Source: CAISKJ01 sp046351555
GTDB lineage: Bacteria > Myxococcota_A > Polyangia > Polyangiales > Ga0077539
Length of the DNA stretch: 64,000 bases
Reading direction: 5' to 3'
NCBI GenBank assembly: GCA_046351555.1
Contig: JAXLYI010000043.1
Location: forward strand, 1-64,000
The notes beneath the pieces are model-generated. The model was not told where the DNA came from. It worked only from the letters and a program-made list of their open reading frames with translations, and did no database searches. The position numbers and the translations under genes were made by a program. This document shows, one piece after another, positions 19,470-27,238 of this stretch (positions within the stretch are counted from its first letter, which is position 1; every line of letters starts with the position of its first letter).

Positions 19470-20477
19470 ATGTCCCGAACCATCGATGTCGTCGTCGTGG
19501 GCGCCACCGGCGCCGTAGGCCAGGAGATGCTCCGCGTGTTGGAGCAGCGGAAGTTCCCCGTCGGGCGGCTGCGGGCGGTGGCGTCGGCGCGCTCGGCCGG
19601 AGGAACCGTGACCTTCCGCGGCGAGCCGGTGACCCTGGAGGCCCCCTCGCCCGCGGTCTTCGAGGGCTCGAAGCTCGCGCTCTTCTCCGCGGGCGCGTCG
19701 GTGTCGCGCGAGTGGGGCCCGGTCGCCGCCGCCGCGGGCTGCCTCGTGGTCGACAACTCCAGCGCCTTCCGCATGGACCCCGAAGTCCCGCTGGTGGTGC
19801 CCGAGGTCAACGGCGGTCGCATCGCCAACCCCCCGCGCGGGATCATCGCCAACCCCAACTGCTCCACCATCCAGATGCTCGTGGCGCTCAAGCCCTTGCA
19901 TGATGCGGCGGGCCTCGAGCACATCGTCGTCTCCACCTACCAGGCGATCTCGGGCAAGGGCGCGCGCGCGGTCGACGAGTTCGACCAGCAGCGCCGCGCG
20001 CTCGAGGCCGGCGAGGAGCCGCCCGTGTCCGTGCTCCCCGGCGTGCTCGCGGGCAACCTCCTCTCCGACTGGAAGCACGACCCCAGCGGGTACTCCGAGG
20101 AGGAGCTCAAGATGATCGAGGAGAGCCGCAAGATCCTCGAGCTGCCCGAGCTCCACGTCTCGCCCACGTGCGTGCGGGTGCCGGTGCGCAACGCCCACTC
20201 GGAGTCGGTGTGGGCCCGCTTCTCGCGCCCGATCACCCGCGAGGAGGCGCTCGGCCTGCTCGCGAAGGCCGAGGGCGTGGTGCTCGACGACGCCGTCGGC
20301 CCCGGCAAGCACCCGCAGCCGCGCGACGTGTCGGGCGGTGACCCGGTTCACGTCGGCCGCGTCCGGCAGGACCGAACCGACCCCCGCGCGCTCTCGCTGT
20401 GGGTGGTGGGCGACAACCTCCGCAAGGGGGCCGCGCTCAACGCCGTCCAGGTCGCCGAGCGGGCCTTCGGGCTGTGA
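19470..20477 (+). CDS. asd: Aspartate-semialdehyde dehydrogenase
   Basis: 335 aa, typical length. NADP-binding GATGAVGQE is at residues 11-19; the catalytic Cys is in NPNCST (about 131-136); substrate-binding and dimer motifs YQAISGKG, PTCVRVPV and the His of RNAHSE are all present. It reduces aspartyl phosphate to aspartate semialdehyde, the branch point to Lys, diaminopimelate (cell wall), Met and Thr. It is a single gene with no pathway neighbours. It has no Shine-Dalgarno sequence but a TATAGC box just upstream. Confidence 0.97.
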   Translation: MSRTIDVVVVGATGAVGQEMLRVLEQRKFPVGRLRAVASARSAGGTVTFRGEPVTLEAPSPAVFEGSKLALFSAGASVSREWGPVAAAAGCLVVDNSSAFRMDPEVPLVVPEVNGGRIANPPRGIIANPNCSTIQMLVALKPLHDAAGLEHIVVSTYQAISGKGARAVDEFDQQRRALEAGEEPPVSVLPGVLAGNLLSDWKHDPSGYSEEELKMIEESRKILELPELHVSPTCVRVPVRNAHSESVWARFSRPITREEALGLLAKAEGVVLDDAVGPGKHPQPRDVSGGDPVHVGRVRQDRTDPRALSLWVVGDNLRKGAALNAVQVAERAFGL

Positions 20478-20548
20478 CAGGGCGGCGGCCGGCGGAGCGG
20501 GTGCGGTGACAAAGTGGCACGGGTGACGCCTCGACGGAGCGCTCATCT

Positions 20549-20564
20549 CGCGGGATTTCCCGCG
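20549..20564. promoter_or_regulatory. 16-nt palindrome between asd and the MYXO-CTERM operon
   Basis: CGCGGGATTTCCCGCG is a hairpin with 7-bp arms and a TT centre, lying 30-45 nt before the ATG at 20594. It could be an operator or, less likely as no T-run follows, the asd terminator. Confidence 0.35.
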
Positions 20565-20593
20565 GGGTACGGCCGTTGCTCAGGAGCGGAGCG

Positions 20594-21766
20594 ATGAGAC
20601 CGAGCGCGTGGACGATCGCCGCCGCCCTCACGCTCGCCGGCGCGGGCGCGGGGGCGCAGATCAGCACCCCCGTCCGGACGGTGGGGCGCAACCGGGCGGC
20701 CGTGAACGCCCAGGCCCCCCTCGGCCGGCTCGACTGCGACAGCCGCGAGAAGATCACCTTCCAGGTGAACTACCCGGGCGACGGCAACACCTTCAGCTCG
20801 CTGCAGTTCTGGGTCGGCACGCAGGCGTCGTCGTGCATGGACATGGCGACGCGCTACCCGGCCACCAACGCCGTCTGCTGGCAGATCGCGGGCTCCACGA
20901 TCAGCGGCCAGCAGTCGATGTACTCCAACAACGATTTCCAGATCGAGGCGCGCTACCTGGTCGACCCGCTCGGCGGCAACTGCGCGTCGCCGACCACGCC
21001 CTCGCGCGGCACGATCAACACCAACTACCTCTCGCTCCTTGTGCAGACGAACTCGGGCCTGGTGATGACCGGGATGTCCATCGGCATCCCCTTCGACCTC
21101 GACCCGCCCTCGACGCCCGCGAGCGTCACCGCGCGCCCCGGCGAGGGCTCGATCGAGGTCGCCTGGACCTACAGCGCGTCGACCACGAGCACCACGACCG
21201 ACGCGGCCACCACCACCACCGACGACGCGACGACGAGCACCACCACCTCCACGACGGACCTCGCCGGCTTCTGGGTGGTGTGCGACCCGCCCGGCGCCGC
21301 GGCGGCGGACGCCGGCGCCGACGGGGGCGCGGACGCCGGCGCCGACGCGGGGCTCGACGTGCCCGACAACGTGCTCGGCGCGGACGCGGGCGCCTCGTGC
21401 GGCGCGGACTTCCCGGCGATCGACCTGTACAACGCCGCGCAGTTCAACCGCTACGCGCGGGGCGGACGCACGTCGGCGACGTCGACGAGCCTCACGGTCA
21501 GCGGGCTCGCCAACGGCGTGTCGTACCGCTGCGCGGTCGTGGCGGAGGACAACGCGGGCAACCGCACGATCTCGGCGCCGTCGACGTGCGTCACGCCGGT
21601 GCCGGTGACGGATTTCTGGGAGCGCTACCGCTCCGACGGCGGCGGCGCGACGATCGCGTGCGCCGCCCGCCCCGCACGGCCGGGGGCGCGCGGATCCGTC
21701 GCCGCCCTCGCCACGCTGTCGCTCGCGGCCGCGGCCCTCGCCGCCCGCCGCCGGAGGAGGTCATGA
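20594..21766 (+). CDS. Exported protein with fibronectin-III-like domain and MYXO-CTERM-like tail
   Basis: 390 aa from the ATG at 20594, with GGAG 7 nt upstream. The signal peptide ends near residue 23 (AGAGAQ). Residues 30-170 form a Cys-containing beta-rich domain; 175-350 look like a fibronectin type III domain (SVTARPGEGSIEVAWTY ... GLANGVSYRCAVVAEDNAGN) interrupted by Thr/Ser- and Asp/Ala-rich low-complexity inserts. The end has a Cys (IACAARP), a hydrophobic helix and a terminal Arg cluster, the layout of the MYXO-CTERM surface-sorting signal. Its stop overlaps the next gene's start (ATGA). I recall a paired family in Myxococcus (MXAN_2561 with MXAN_2562 beta-barrel) that this gene and the next resemble. 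Likely displayed on the outer membrane. Confidence 0.82.
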   Translation: MRPSAWTIAAALTLAGAGAGAQISTPVRTVGRNRAAVNAQAPLGRLDCDSREKITFQVNYPGDGNTFSSLQFWVGTQASSCMDMATRYPATNAVCWQIAGSTISGQQSMYSNNDFQIEARYLVDPLGGNCASPTTPSRGTINTNYLSLLVQTNSGLVMTGMSIGIPFDLDPPSTPASVTARPGEGSIEVAWTYSASTTSTTTDAATTTTDDATTSTTTSTTDLAGFWVVCDPPGAAAADAGADGGADAGADAGLDVPDNVLGADAGASCGADFPAIDLYNAAQFNRYARGGRTSATSTSLTVSGLANGVSYRCAVVAEDNAGNRTISAPSTCVTPVPVTDFWERYRSDGGGATIACAARPARPGARGSVAALATLSLAAAALAARRRRRS

Positions 21767-22575
21767 AGCGGTCGTCCCCCCTCGCCGCCCTCGCTGCGCT
21801 CACGGCGCTCGCGGGCCCGCGCCTCGCGCAGGCGCAGACCTTCACCCTCGGCACCGACCGCGGCCGCGACCCCTACGAGAGCGCCCAGCACGTCACGGTC
21901 GAGGCGCGCTTCGGGATGTGGCAGCCCGACATCGACAGCGAGTTCGGCGGCCGCGCCACGCCCTTCTACAACTATTTCGCGGGCGACGGCGACGAGGGCC
22001 GGCGCGTCCACGACCGCCCGCTGGTGGGCCTGGAGGTCGACTGGCAGGCGCTGCGCCTCGGCTCGGTGATGTCGCTCGGCCTGGGCTTCGGGGCGTCGTA
22101 CGCGTCCTTCGGCACGATCGCGCCGGTCACCTCGACGACGCTGCCGAGCGGGCAGGAGAGCTCGATCCATTTCCTCCCGATGTACGGGGTGCTGGTGGCC
22201 CGCGTCGACGTGCTGGCGCGCCGCACGGTGGTGCCTCTGGTGCTCTACGCGAAGGCCGGCGTGGCGGTGACGCACTGGTGGATGATGCTGGGCGAGGACT
22301 ACTCGCGGCGCAACGCGGGGTCGCCGATCGCGGCCAACAACACCAGCGACTTCGGCCAGTCGGCGCGGGGCTTCTCCTACGGGTGGCAGCTCGGGGCGGG
22401 CGCGATGCTCCGGCTCGACTTCCTCGAGCCGCGCGCCCAGCGCGCGTGGGACCTCGAGATGGGCGTCAACCACTCGTACCTCTTCGCCGAGTACATGATC
22501 GTCACCGACTGGAACCGCCCGCAGCTCCACGTCGGTTCGAACACCTGGGTCTTCGGCCTCGCCTTCGACATCTGA
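21763..22575 (+). CDS. Outer-membrane beta-barrel protein (MXAN_2562-like)
   Basis: 270 aa with a signal peptide ending at AQAQ (about residue 25) and AGGAGG before the ATG, which overlaps the previous stop. The mature part alternates polar and aromatic or hydrophobic residues in strand-like stretches (VTVEARFGMWQPDI, VGLEVDWQALRLG, SLGLGFGASYASFG, FLPMYGVLVARVDVL, VPLVLYAKAGVAVTHWWMML), and ends with the strand HVGSNTWVFGLAFDI whose last residues suit BAM-dependent insertion. Probably the membrane partner of the MYXO-CTERM protein encoded just upstream. The downstream epimerase gene starts immediately after its stop, so the three form an operon. Confidence 0.85.
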   Translation: MKRSSPLAALAALTALAGPRLAQAQTFTLGTDRGRDPYESAQHVTVEARFGMWQPDIDSEFGGRATPFYNYFAGDGDEGRRVHDRPLVGLEVDWQALRLGSVMSLGLGFGASYASFGTIAPVTSTTLPSGQESSIHFLPMYGVLVARVDVLARRTVVPLVLYAKAGVAVTHWWMMLGEDYSRRNAGSPIAANNTSDFGQSARGFSYGWQLGAGAMLRLDFLEPRAQRAWDLEMGVNHSYLFAEYMIVTDWNRPQLHVGSNTWVFGLAFDI

Positions 22576-23649
22576 ATGGCCCTCCGCGTCGCGTCGATCG
22601 CCGCGCGCCCGCTGCGCGTCCCGCTGGCCGACCCCTTCGTCATCGCCACCGGCCGCATCGACGAGACCCGCGCGGCGCTCGTCTCCGCCACGCTCGTCGA
22701 CGACGCGACGGGCGCGACGGCCACCGGGCTCGGCGAGGCCGCGGCGCTCCCGCCCGTCACCCGCGAAGACCTCCCCGACCTCCTCCCCGCGGTCGCGCGC
22801 TGCGACGAGGCCCTGCGCGGCGCGCTCGTCGGCGAACGGGAACTGCCCGACGTCGGCGCGGTGACGTCGGCCGCGGTGGAGTGCGCGCTGCTCGACGCGG
22901 AGGCGCGGCTGCGGGGCGTGCCCCTGTGGGCGATGCTGCGCGGCGACGCGGCGGGCGCGGCGACGACGCTGGTGAGCGACATCACGATCCCGATCCACGC
23001 GCCGGCGTACATGGGCGAGCTCGCGGCGCGCTGGCGGGCGAAGGGCTTCACGGCCTTCAAGGTGAAGGTGGGGGTCGACGTCGCGGCCGACCTCGCGGCG
23101 CTCGCGGCGATCCTGGCGCGCGTGCCCGACGCGACCTTCCGGGTCGACGCCAACGGCGGCTACGACGCGGCGACGGCGGTTCGCTTCTACGACGAGGCGG
23201 CGCGGGCGGGCGCGGCGATCGAGTGCTTCGAGCAGCCCTGCGCGCGTGGCGACCTCGACGGGATGGCCGCGGTGGCGCGCGCGATCGGGGCGCCGGTGGT
23301 GGCCGACGAGTCGGTGCGCTCGCTCGACGACCTCGCGCGCGTGGCCGAGCGCGGCGCGGCGGGCGGGGTGAACCTCAAGCTGGTGAAGTCGGGCGTGCGG
23401 GGCTCCCTCGCGATCGGTCGGCGGGCGAAGGCGATGGGGCTCAAGCTGATGTTCGGCGCGATGGTGGAGACGCGCCTGGGGATCGCCGCGGCCGCCCACG
23501 TGTGCGCCGCGCTCGGCGGGGTGGACTGGGTCGACCTCGACACGGCGTGGCTGATGAAGGAAGACGTCTTCCGCGGGGGCTACGAGGACGACGGGCCGGT
23601 GTTGCGGGTGTCGTCGGGGCCGGGGACGGGCGTGGCGCTGCGGGGGTAG
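22576..23649 (+). CDS. Dipeptide epimerase (enolase superfamily, MLE subgroup)
   Basis: 357 aa. The enolase-superfamily barrel residues are visible: KVKVG with the catalytic Lys (about 155-159), VDANGGY with the first metal Asp, the Glu of CFEQPC, ADESVRS with the third metal ligand, and KLVKSG with the second catalytic Lys. The C-terminal DLDTAWLM matches the DxD motif that binds the dipeptide amino group in L-Ala-D/L-Glu epimerases. It would epimerise dipeptides released from peptidoglycan or food protein. The ATG follows directly on the beta-barrel gene's stop. The link between envelope proteins and a murein-peptide epimerase is plausible but inferred. Confidence 0.92.
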   Translation: MALRVASIAARPLRVPLADPFVIATGRIDETRAALVSATLVDDATGATATGLGEAAALPPVTREDLPDLLPAVARCDEALRGALVGERELPDVGAVTSAAVECALLDAEARLRGVPLWAMLRGDAAGAATTLVSDITIPIHAPAYMGELAARWRAKGFTAFKVKVGVDVAADLAALAAILARVPDATFRVDANGGYDAATAVRFYDEAARAGAAIECFEQPCARGDLDGMAAVARAIGAPVVADESVRSLDDLARVAERGAAGGVNLKLVKSGVRGSLAIGRRAKAMGLKLMFGAMVETRLGIAAAAHVCAALGGVDWVDLDTAWLMKEDVFRGGYEDDGPVLRVSSGPGTGVALRG

Positions 23650-23763
23650 CGGTGGGAGGCGGACGTCCCGTGGTGGGGCGCTCGCCGGTTCCGATGCTCC
23701 AGGATCGGAGCGTTCGTCGAGGGGCCTCGGCCCCGCGGGGCGGCTGGAAATGCGGAGAGGCTT

Positions 23764-23800
23764 CGCGCGAAAGCTCTTTCCGCAAGGGCTTTCACGCGCG
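23764..23800. promoter_or_regulatory. Stem-loop in the leader region of the kinase gene
   Basis: CGCGCGAAAGC (23764-23774) and GCTTTCACGCGCG (23788-23800) pair as an 11-bp stem with one bulge and a 13-nt loop, about 60 nt before the kinase ATG. No T-run follows, so an operator or mRNA structure is more likely than a terminator. The rest of the 212-nt gap shows nothing else recognisable. Confidence 0.35.
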
Positions 23801-23861
23801 CGACGGGGCTTGCGGTCGGGTGTGCACCGCTCCACACAACCCGTTCGAGGCTGCGCGCGCC

Positions 23862-25253
23862 ATGGCCAGGGTCGGAGGAACGATCAACTCCAAGTACTCC
23901 CTCCAGCGCGCGCTGGGCCTCGGGGGCATGGGCGAGGTCTTCGCCGCGCAGAACCTCTGGACCGGCCGCGCGGTGGCGATCAAGACCCTGCGCGCGGAGT
24001 ACGCGAAGGAGCGGCAGTTCGTCGAGCGCTTCTGGCAGGAGGCGCGCTGCGCGTCGGCGCTGCGGCACCGCAACATCGTCGACGTGCTCGACGTCGGCGT
24101 CGACGACGCGACGGGCGAGCCCTTCATCGTGATGGAGTACCTCGAGGGCCGAAGCCTCGACCGCGCCCTCGCCGACGCGCCCGACCACCGGCTGCCCGCC
24201 GCCGCGGCCCTCCTCGCGGTGCTCCCGGTGATGGACGCGCTCGCCACCTGCCACGAGGCGGGACTCATCCACCGCGACGTGAAGCCCTCCAACGTGATCC
24301 TCTCGCGCGCGCCGGACGGCGAGGTGGTGCCGAAGCTCATCGACTTCGGCGTCTCGAAATCCCTCGTGCAGCGCGGGCCCGCCCGCACCGTGTCGGGCTC
24401 GGCCGTCGGGACGCCGCAGTACATGGCCCCCGAGCAGGCCCGCGGCGAGGACGGGGTCGACGGCCGCGCGGACGTCTGGGCCGTCGGGGCCACGCTCTTC
24501 GAATCGCTCGCGGGGCGCCTGCCCTTCGACGGCCCGAGCGTCCACGTCATCGTCGCGCAGATCATGAACGCCGACGCGCCGCCGCTGCGCTCGCTCGCGC
24601 CCGAGGTGCCCGCCGACGTGGCCGCGGCGGTCGACCGCGCGCTGCAGCGCGACCCGCGCCGGCGGTTCGGGACGATGCGGGAGTTCCTCGGCGCGCTGCT
24701 GGCGTGCGAGGTGACGCGCACCGCGGTGGCCCCGGCCTCGCCGCAGCTCGCGCGCCTCCGCGTGTCGCGGCCCGACGCGGTGACCGCGGCCGACGGGCCC
24801 GTCACCGCGCCCGAGCGCCCGACCGGCGACGACCTCGACGTGACCGCCGACGTCCTCCCGCCGCCGCTGCTCCGCGTGACGCCGCAGCGCCTGCGCCTCA
24901 TCGCCGGCACCGCGGTGTTCACCTTCGCGTTCGTCGTGGCCCTCTCGGCGCTCGGCGGCCGCGCCCCCGCGCCGCGCCCGCTCACGCCCACGCCCGTGCC
25001 ACGCCTCACGCCGCCCGCGCGGTCCCCCCTCGAGGCCCCGCCGCCGGAGCCCCCGCCCGCCTCGCCCGCACCGCCGATCGCCCCGCCCTCACGCACCGAG
25101 ACGCCCGCCGCCCCCGCGCCCGTCGCGCGTCGGATCGCACCGACCGCGCGTCGCATCGCACCACCACCGCGCCCGGCGCCCGCGCCCGCGGCCAACCCCC
25201 TCGCGCCCGACGAACGTCCCTACGCGGAGATCCGCCGGCGGGGCGCGCGATGA
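23862..25253 (+). CDS. Membrane-anchored Ser/Thr protein kinase
   Basis: 463 aa from the ATG at 23862 (the frame is open for 2 kb upstream but kinase similarity starts here). Motifs: LGLGGMGEVFAAQ (18-30), Lys in VAIKTL (41), HRDVKPSN (137-144), DFG (161-163), GTPQYMAPEQ. A hydrophobic segment (about 346-366, LIAGTAVFTFAFVVALSAL) is followed by a very Pro-rich outer tail of about 95 residues with repeated IAPTARRIAPP. The stop overlaps the next gene by 4 nt, coupling the kinase to a TPR/PEGA protein, as at 535-2933. Confidence 0.93.
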   Translation: MARVGGTINSKYSLQRALGLGGMGEVFAAQNLWTGRAVAIKTLRAEYAKERQFVERFWQEARCASALRHRNIVDVLDVGVDDATGEPFIVMEYLEGRSLDRALADAPDHRLPAAAALLAVLPVMDALATCHEAGLIHRDVKPSNVILSRAPDGEVVPKLIDFGVSKSLVQRGPARTVSGSAVGTPQYMAPEQARGEDGVDGRADVWAVGATLFESLAGRLPFDGPSVHVIVAQIMNADAPPLRSLAPEVPADVAAAVDRALQRDPRRRFGTMREFLGALLACEVTRTAVAPASPQLARLRVSRPDAVTAADGPVTAPERPTGDDLDVTADVLPPPLLRVTPQRLRLIAGTAVFTFAFVVALSALGGRAPAPRPLTPTPVPRLTPPARSPLEAPPPEPPPASPAPPIAPPSRTETPAAPAPVARRIAPTARRIAPPPRPAPAPAANPLAPDERPYAEIRRRGAR

Positions 25254-26071
25254 GGCACGCCGTCGTCGCCGTCGCGCTCGCGCTCACCGTCCCCGCCGCG
25301 GCCCGCGCCCAGCGCGGCGCCGACCGGACCGCCGAGTCCGCCTACGAGCGTGGGCTCGCGTCGCTGCGCGCCAACCGCTTCGGCGACGCGGTGCTCGCGT
25401 TCGAAGACTCCTACCGCGCCGCGCCGGTGCCCGCCGTGCTCTACAACCTCGGGCTCGCCTACCGCGGCGCCGGGCGCCACCGCGCCGCCGTCGACGCCTT
25501 CACGCGCTACCTCCGCGACGAGGGGGCCGCCGTCCCGCCCGCGCGCCGCGCCGCCGTCGAGCGCGCGATGAGCGAGCTCCGCGCCTTCGTCGGCTCCATC
25601 GACTGCCGCGTCGAGCCCGCGGGCGCGCTCGTCACCGTCGACGGCACCCCGAGCGCGTGCCCGGGCGCCATCGCCGTCGACCCCGGCGAGCACCAGGTCG
25701 AGGCCCGCGCCACGGGCCACGCCACCGAGCGCCGCACGCTCCGCATCGACGCGGGCGCGCGCGCCGACTTCGACGTCCGCCTCACGCCGCTGCCGCCGCC
25801 GGCCCCCGCGGTGGTCCCCGTGATCGAGCCGGCGCCCGCGCCCGCGCCCGCGGTCACGCCGCCGTCCGAGCGCCTCGAGCGCGCGGTCGCACCGACCCCG
25901 CGGCCCGAGGAGCAGCCGCCGGTGTACGCGCGCGGGTGGTTCTGGGGCGTGGTGGGCGGCGTCGCGGCGGCGGCGCTGATCGTCGGGCTCGCGGTCGGGC
26001 TCTCGGGCGAACCGCGCGACCCGCCGCTCGACGGCGCGCTCTTCCGCGTGGAGGCGCTCGGTGCGCGCTAG
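25250..26071 (+). CDS. Exported TPR/PEGA membrane protein coupled to a Ser/Thr kinase
   Basis: 273 aa. Signal peptide (1-20, ending ARAQ), TPR helices (about 27-115: AESAYERGLASLRANRFGD ... VPAVLYNLGLAYRGAGRH), a PEGA domain (120-180: IDCRVEPAGALVTVDGTPS, DPGEHQVEARATGH, RRTLRIDAGARADFDVRL), a Pro linker, then one membrane segment (WFWGVVGGVAAAALIVGLAVGL) and a short tail. The architecture is the same as that of the 321-aa protein at 535-1500, and the 4-nt overlap with its kinase is identical. The next gene starts inside its last codons. Role as kinase partner inferred. Confidence 0.85.
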   Translation: MRHAVVAVALALTVPAAARAQRGADRTAESAYERGLASLRANRFGDAVLAFEDSYRAAPVPAVLYNLGLAYRGAGRHRAAVDAFTRYLRDEGAAVPPARRAAVERAMSELRAFVGSIDCRVEPAGALVTVDGTPSACPGAIAVDPGEHQVEARATGHATERRTLRIDAGARADFDVRLTPLPPPAPAVVPVIEPAPAPAPAVTPPSERLERAVAPTPRPEEQPPVYARGWFWGVVGGVAAAALIVGLAVGLSGEPRDPPLDGALFRVEALGAR

Positions 26072-27137
26072 CTACGCCCTCGCCGCGGCCGCGACGCTCG
26101 CGCTCCTGTCGTGCGGGCCGACGCGGGCGGCGATCATGGTCCGCGTCGAGACCAACCTCGCGCAGCCCCCCGGCGGCGACCTGAACTCGGTGCGGGTCCG
26201 CGTGTACTCCGGCGCCGGGACCACGCGCACGCTCCGCCACGACAGCGTGCGCGTGGTCGGCGACAACGGCGTGCGGCTCCCCTTCCGCTTCGCGGTGCTG
26301 CCGCGCGACGAGGCCGAGGGCGGCGTCGTCACGGTGGAGGCCGTCGGGTGCAGCGACGCGCTGTGCGGCGACCGGCGCGACGGCTACGACCCGGTGCTCG
26401 TCGAGCAGCGCGCGATCGTCAGCTTCATCCCGGGGCAGGTGTGGGAGCTGCCGATGTTCCTCGCGGTGAGCTGCCGCGGCGTGCGGTGCACGGACCCGGA
26501 GCTGCTGCAGACGTGTCGGCCCGAGACAGGCACGTGCGGGCCCGCGCAGGTCACGCCGGGCGCGGCCGACGCGGGTCGCGACGCGTCGGTGGACGGCGCG
26601 CCCGACGTCGCTGAGGACGCGGCGGTGGACGCTTCGGCGGAGGCGGCCGCCGACGTCACGGAAGACGCACGCGCCGACGCCGCGGCGGACGCGCGCGCGG
26701 ACGTTGCGGCGGATGCGTTCGCCGACGTCGACGCATCCGCCGACACCACGACGGACGTAGACGCCGCGGCGACGGACGCGCGCGCCGATGCGGCGGTGGA
26801 CGCTGCGATGGACGCGGATGTCGCGCCGCCGACGGACGCGCGCGCCGACGCCGTGGAGGACGTCGGGCTCGACGCCGACGCCCCCGCGCCGATCGACGCG
26901 CCCGCGGACGTCGGCCCCGACGCCGACGCAACGACAATGGACGCGCGTGACGTCGAGGCCGACACGCCGCCGCCGCCCGACGCGCCCGCCGACCTGCCCA
27001 CCGAGCCCGTCCGCTCGTGCGGGACAGGCGCGTCGGCGCAGACGTGCCGCGCGTCCGAAGACTGCTGCGTTCTTGGAAGTTGCGGCTGCATCCTCCTCGC
27101 CGTGTGCACCCCGCGCGGCGTGATCGGCTGCCGCTGA
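26061..27137 (+). CDS. Lipoprotein with long Asp/Ala-rich repeat region
   Basis: 358 aa from a GTG at 26061 that overlaps the previous gene by 11 nt. MRASYALAAAATLALLSCGP is a lipoprotein signal. Residues 25-150 form a compact domain (MVRVETNLAQPPGGDLNSVRVRVY ... AIVSFIPGQVWELPMFLAVSCRGVRC), then about 150 residues consist almost only of A, D, V, T and P in degenerate DAxAD repeats, and the end is Cys-rich (CRASEDCCVLGSCGCILLAVC). The Asp/Ala region is a longer form of the linker following the lipobox of other lipoproteins here and may act as a calcium-binding or extended spacer. It is the third gene of the kinase/PEGA operon. Function unknown. Confidence 0.75.
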   Translation: MRASYALAAAATLALLSCGPTRAAIMVRVETNLAQPPGGDLNSVRVRVYSGAGTTRTLRHDSVRVVGDNGVRLPFRFAVLPRDEAEGGVVTVEAVGCSDALCGDRRDGYDPVLVEQRAIVSFIPGQVWELPMFLAVSCRGVRCTDPELLQTCRPETGTCGPAQVTPGAADAGRDASVDGAPDVAEDAAVDASAEAAADVTEDARADAAADARADVAADAFADVDASADTTTDVDAAATDARADAAVDAAMDADVAPPTDARADAVEDVGLDADAPAPIDAPADVGPDADATTMDARDVEADTPPPPDAPADLPTEPVRSCGTGASAQTCRASEDCCVLGSCGCILLAVCTPRGVIGCR

Positions 27138-27238
27138 CCGTGCACGCTTGCGGCCCCCGGCGGGGCCCCGATGAACCAACGTCCCGGCGCGGCGCGCACC
27201 ACCCCCGCCGCCGCGCCGCCCCTGCGAGAGGAGGCCTT

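Noticed and set aside
27017..27238. Upstream extension of the histidine kinase-like gene
   Set aside because: The extension overlaps the lipoprotein gene and lacks structure; the GTG at 27239 has a strong ribosome-binding site.
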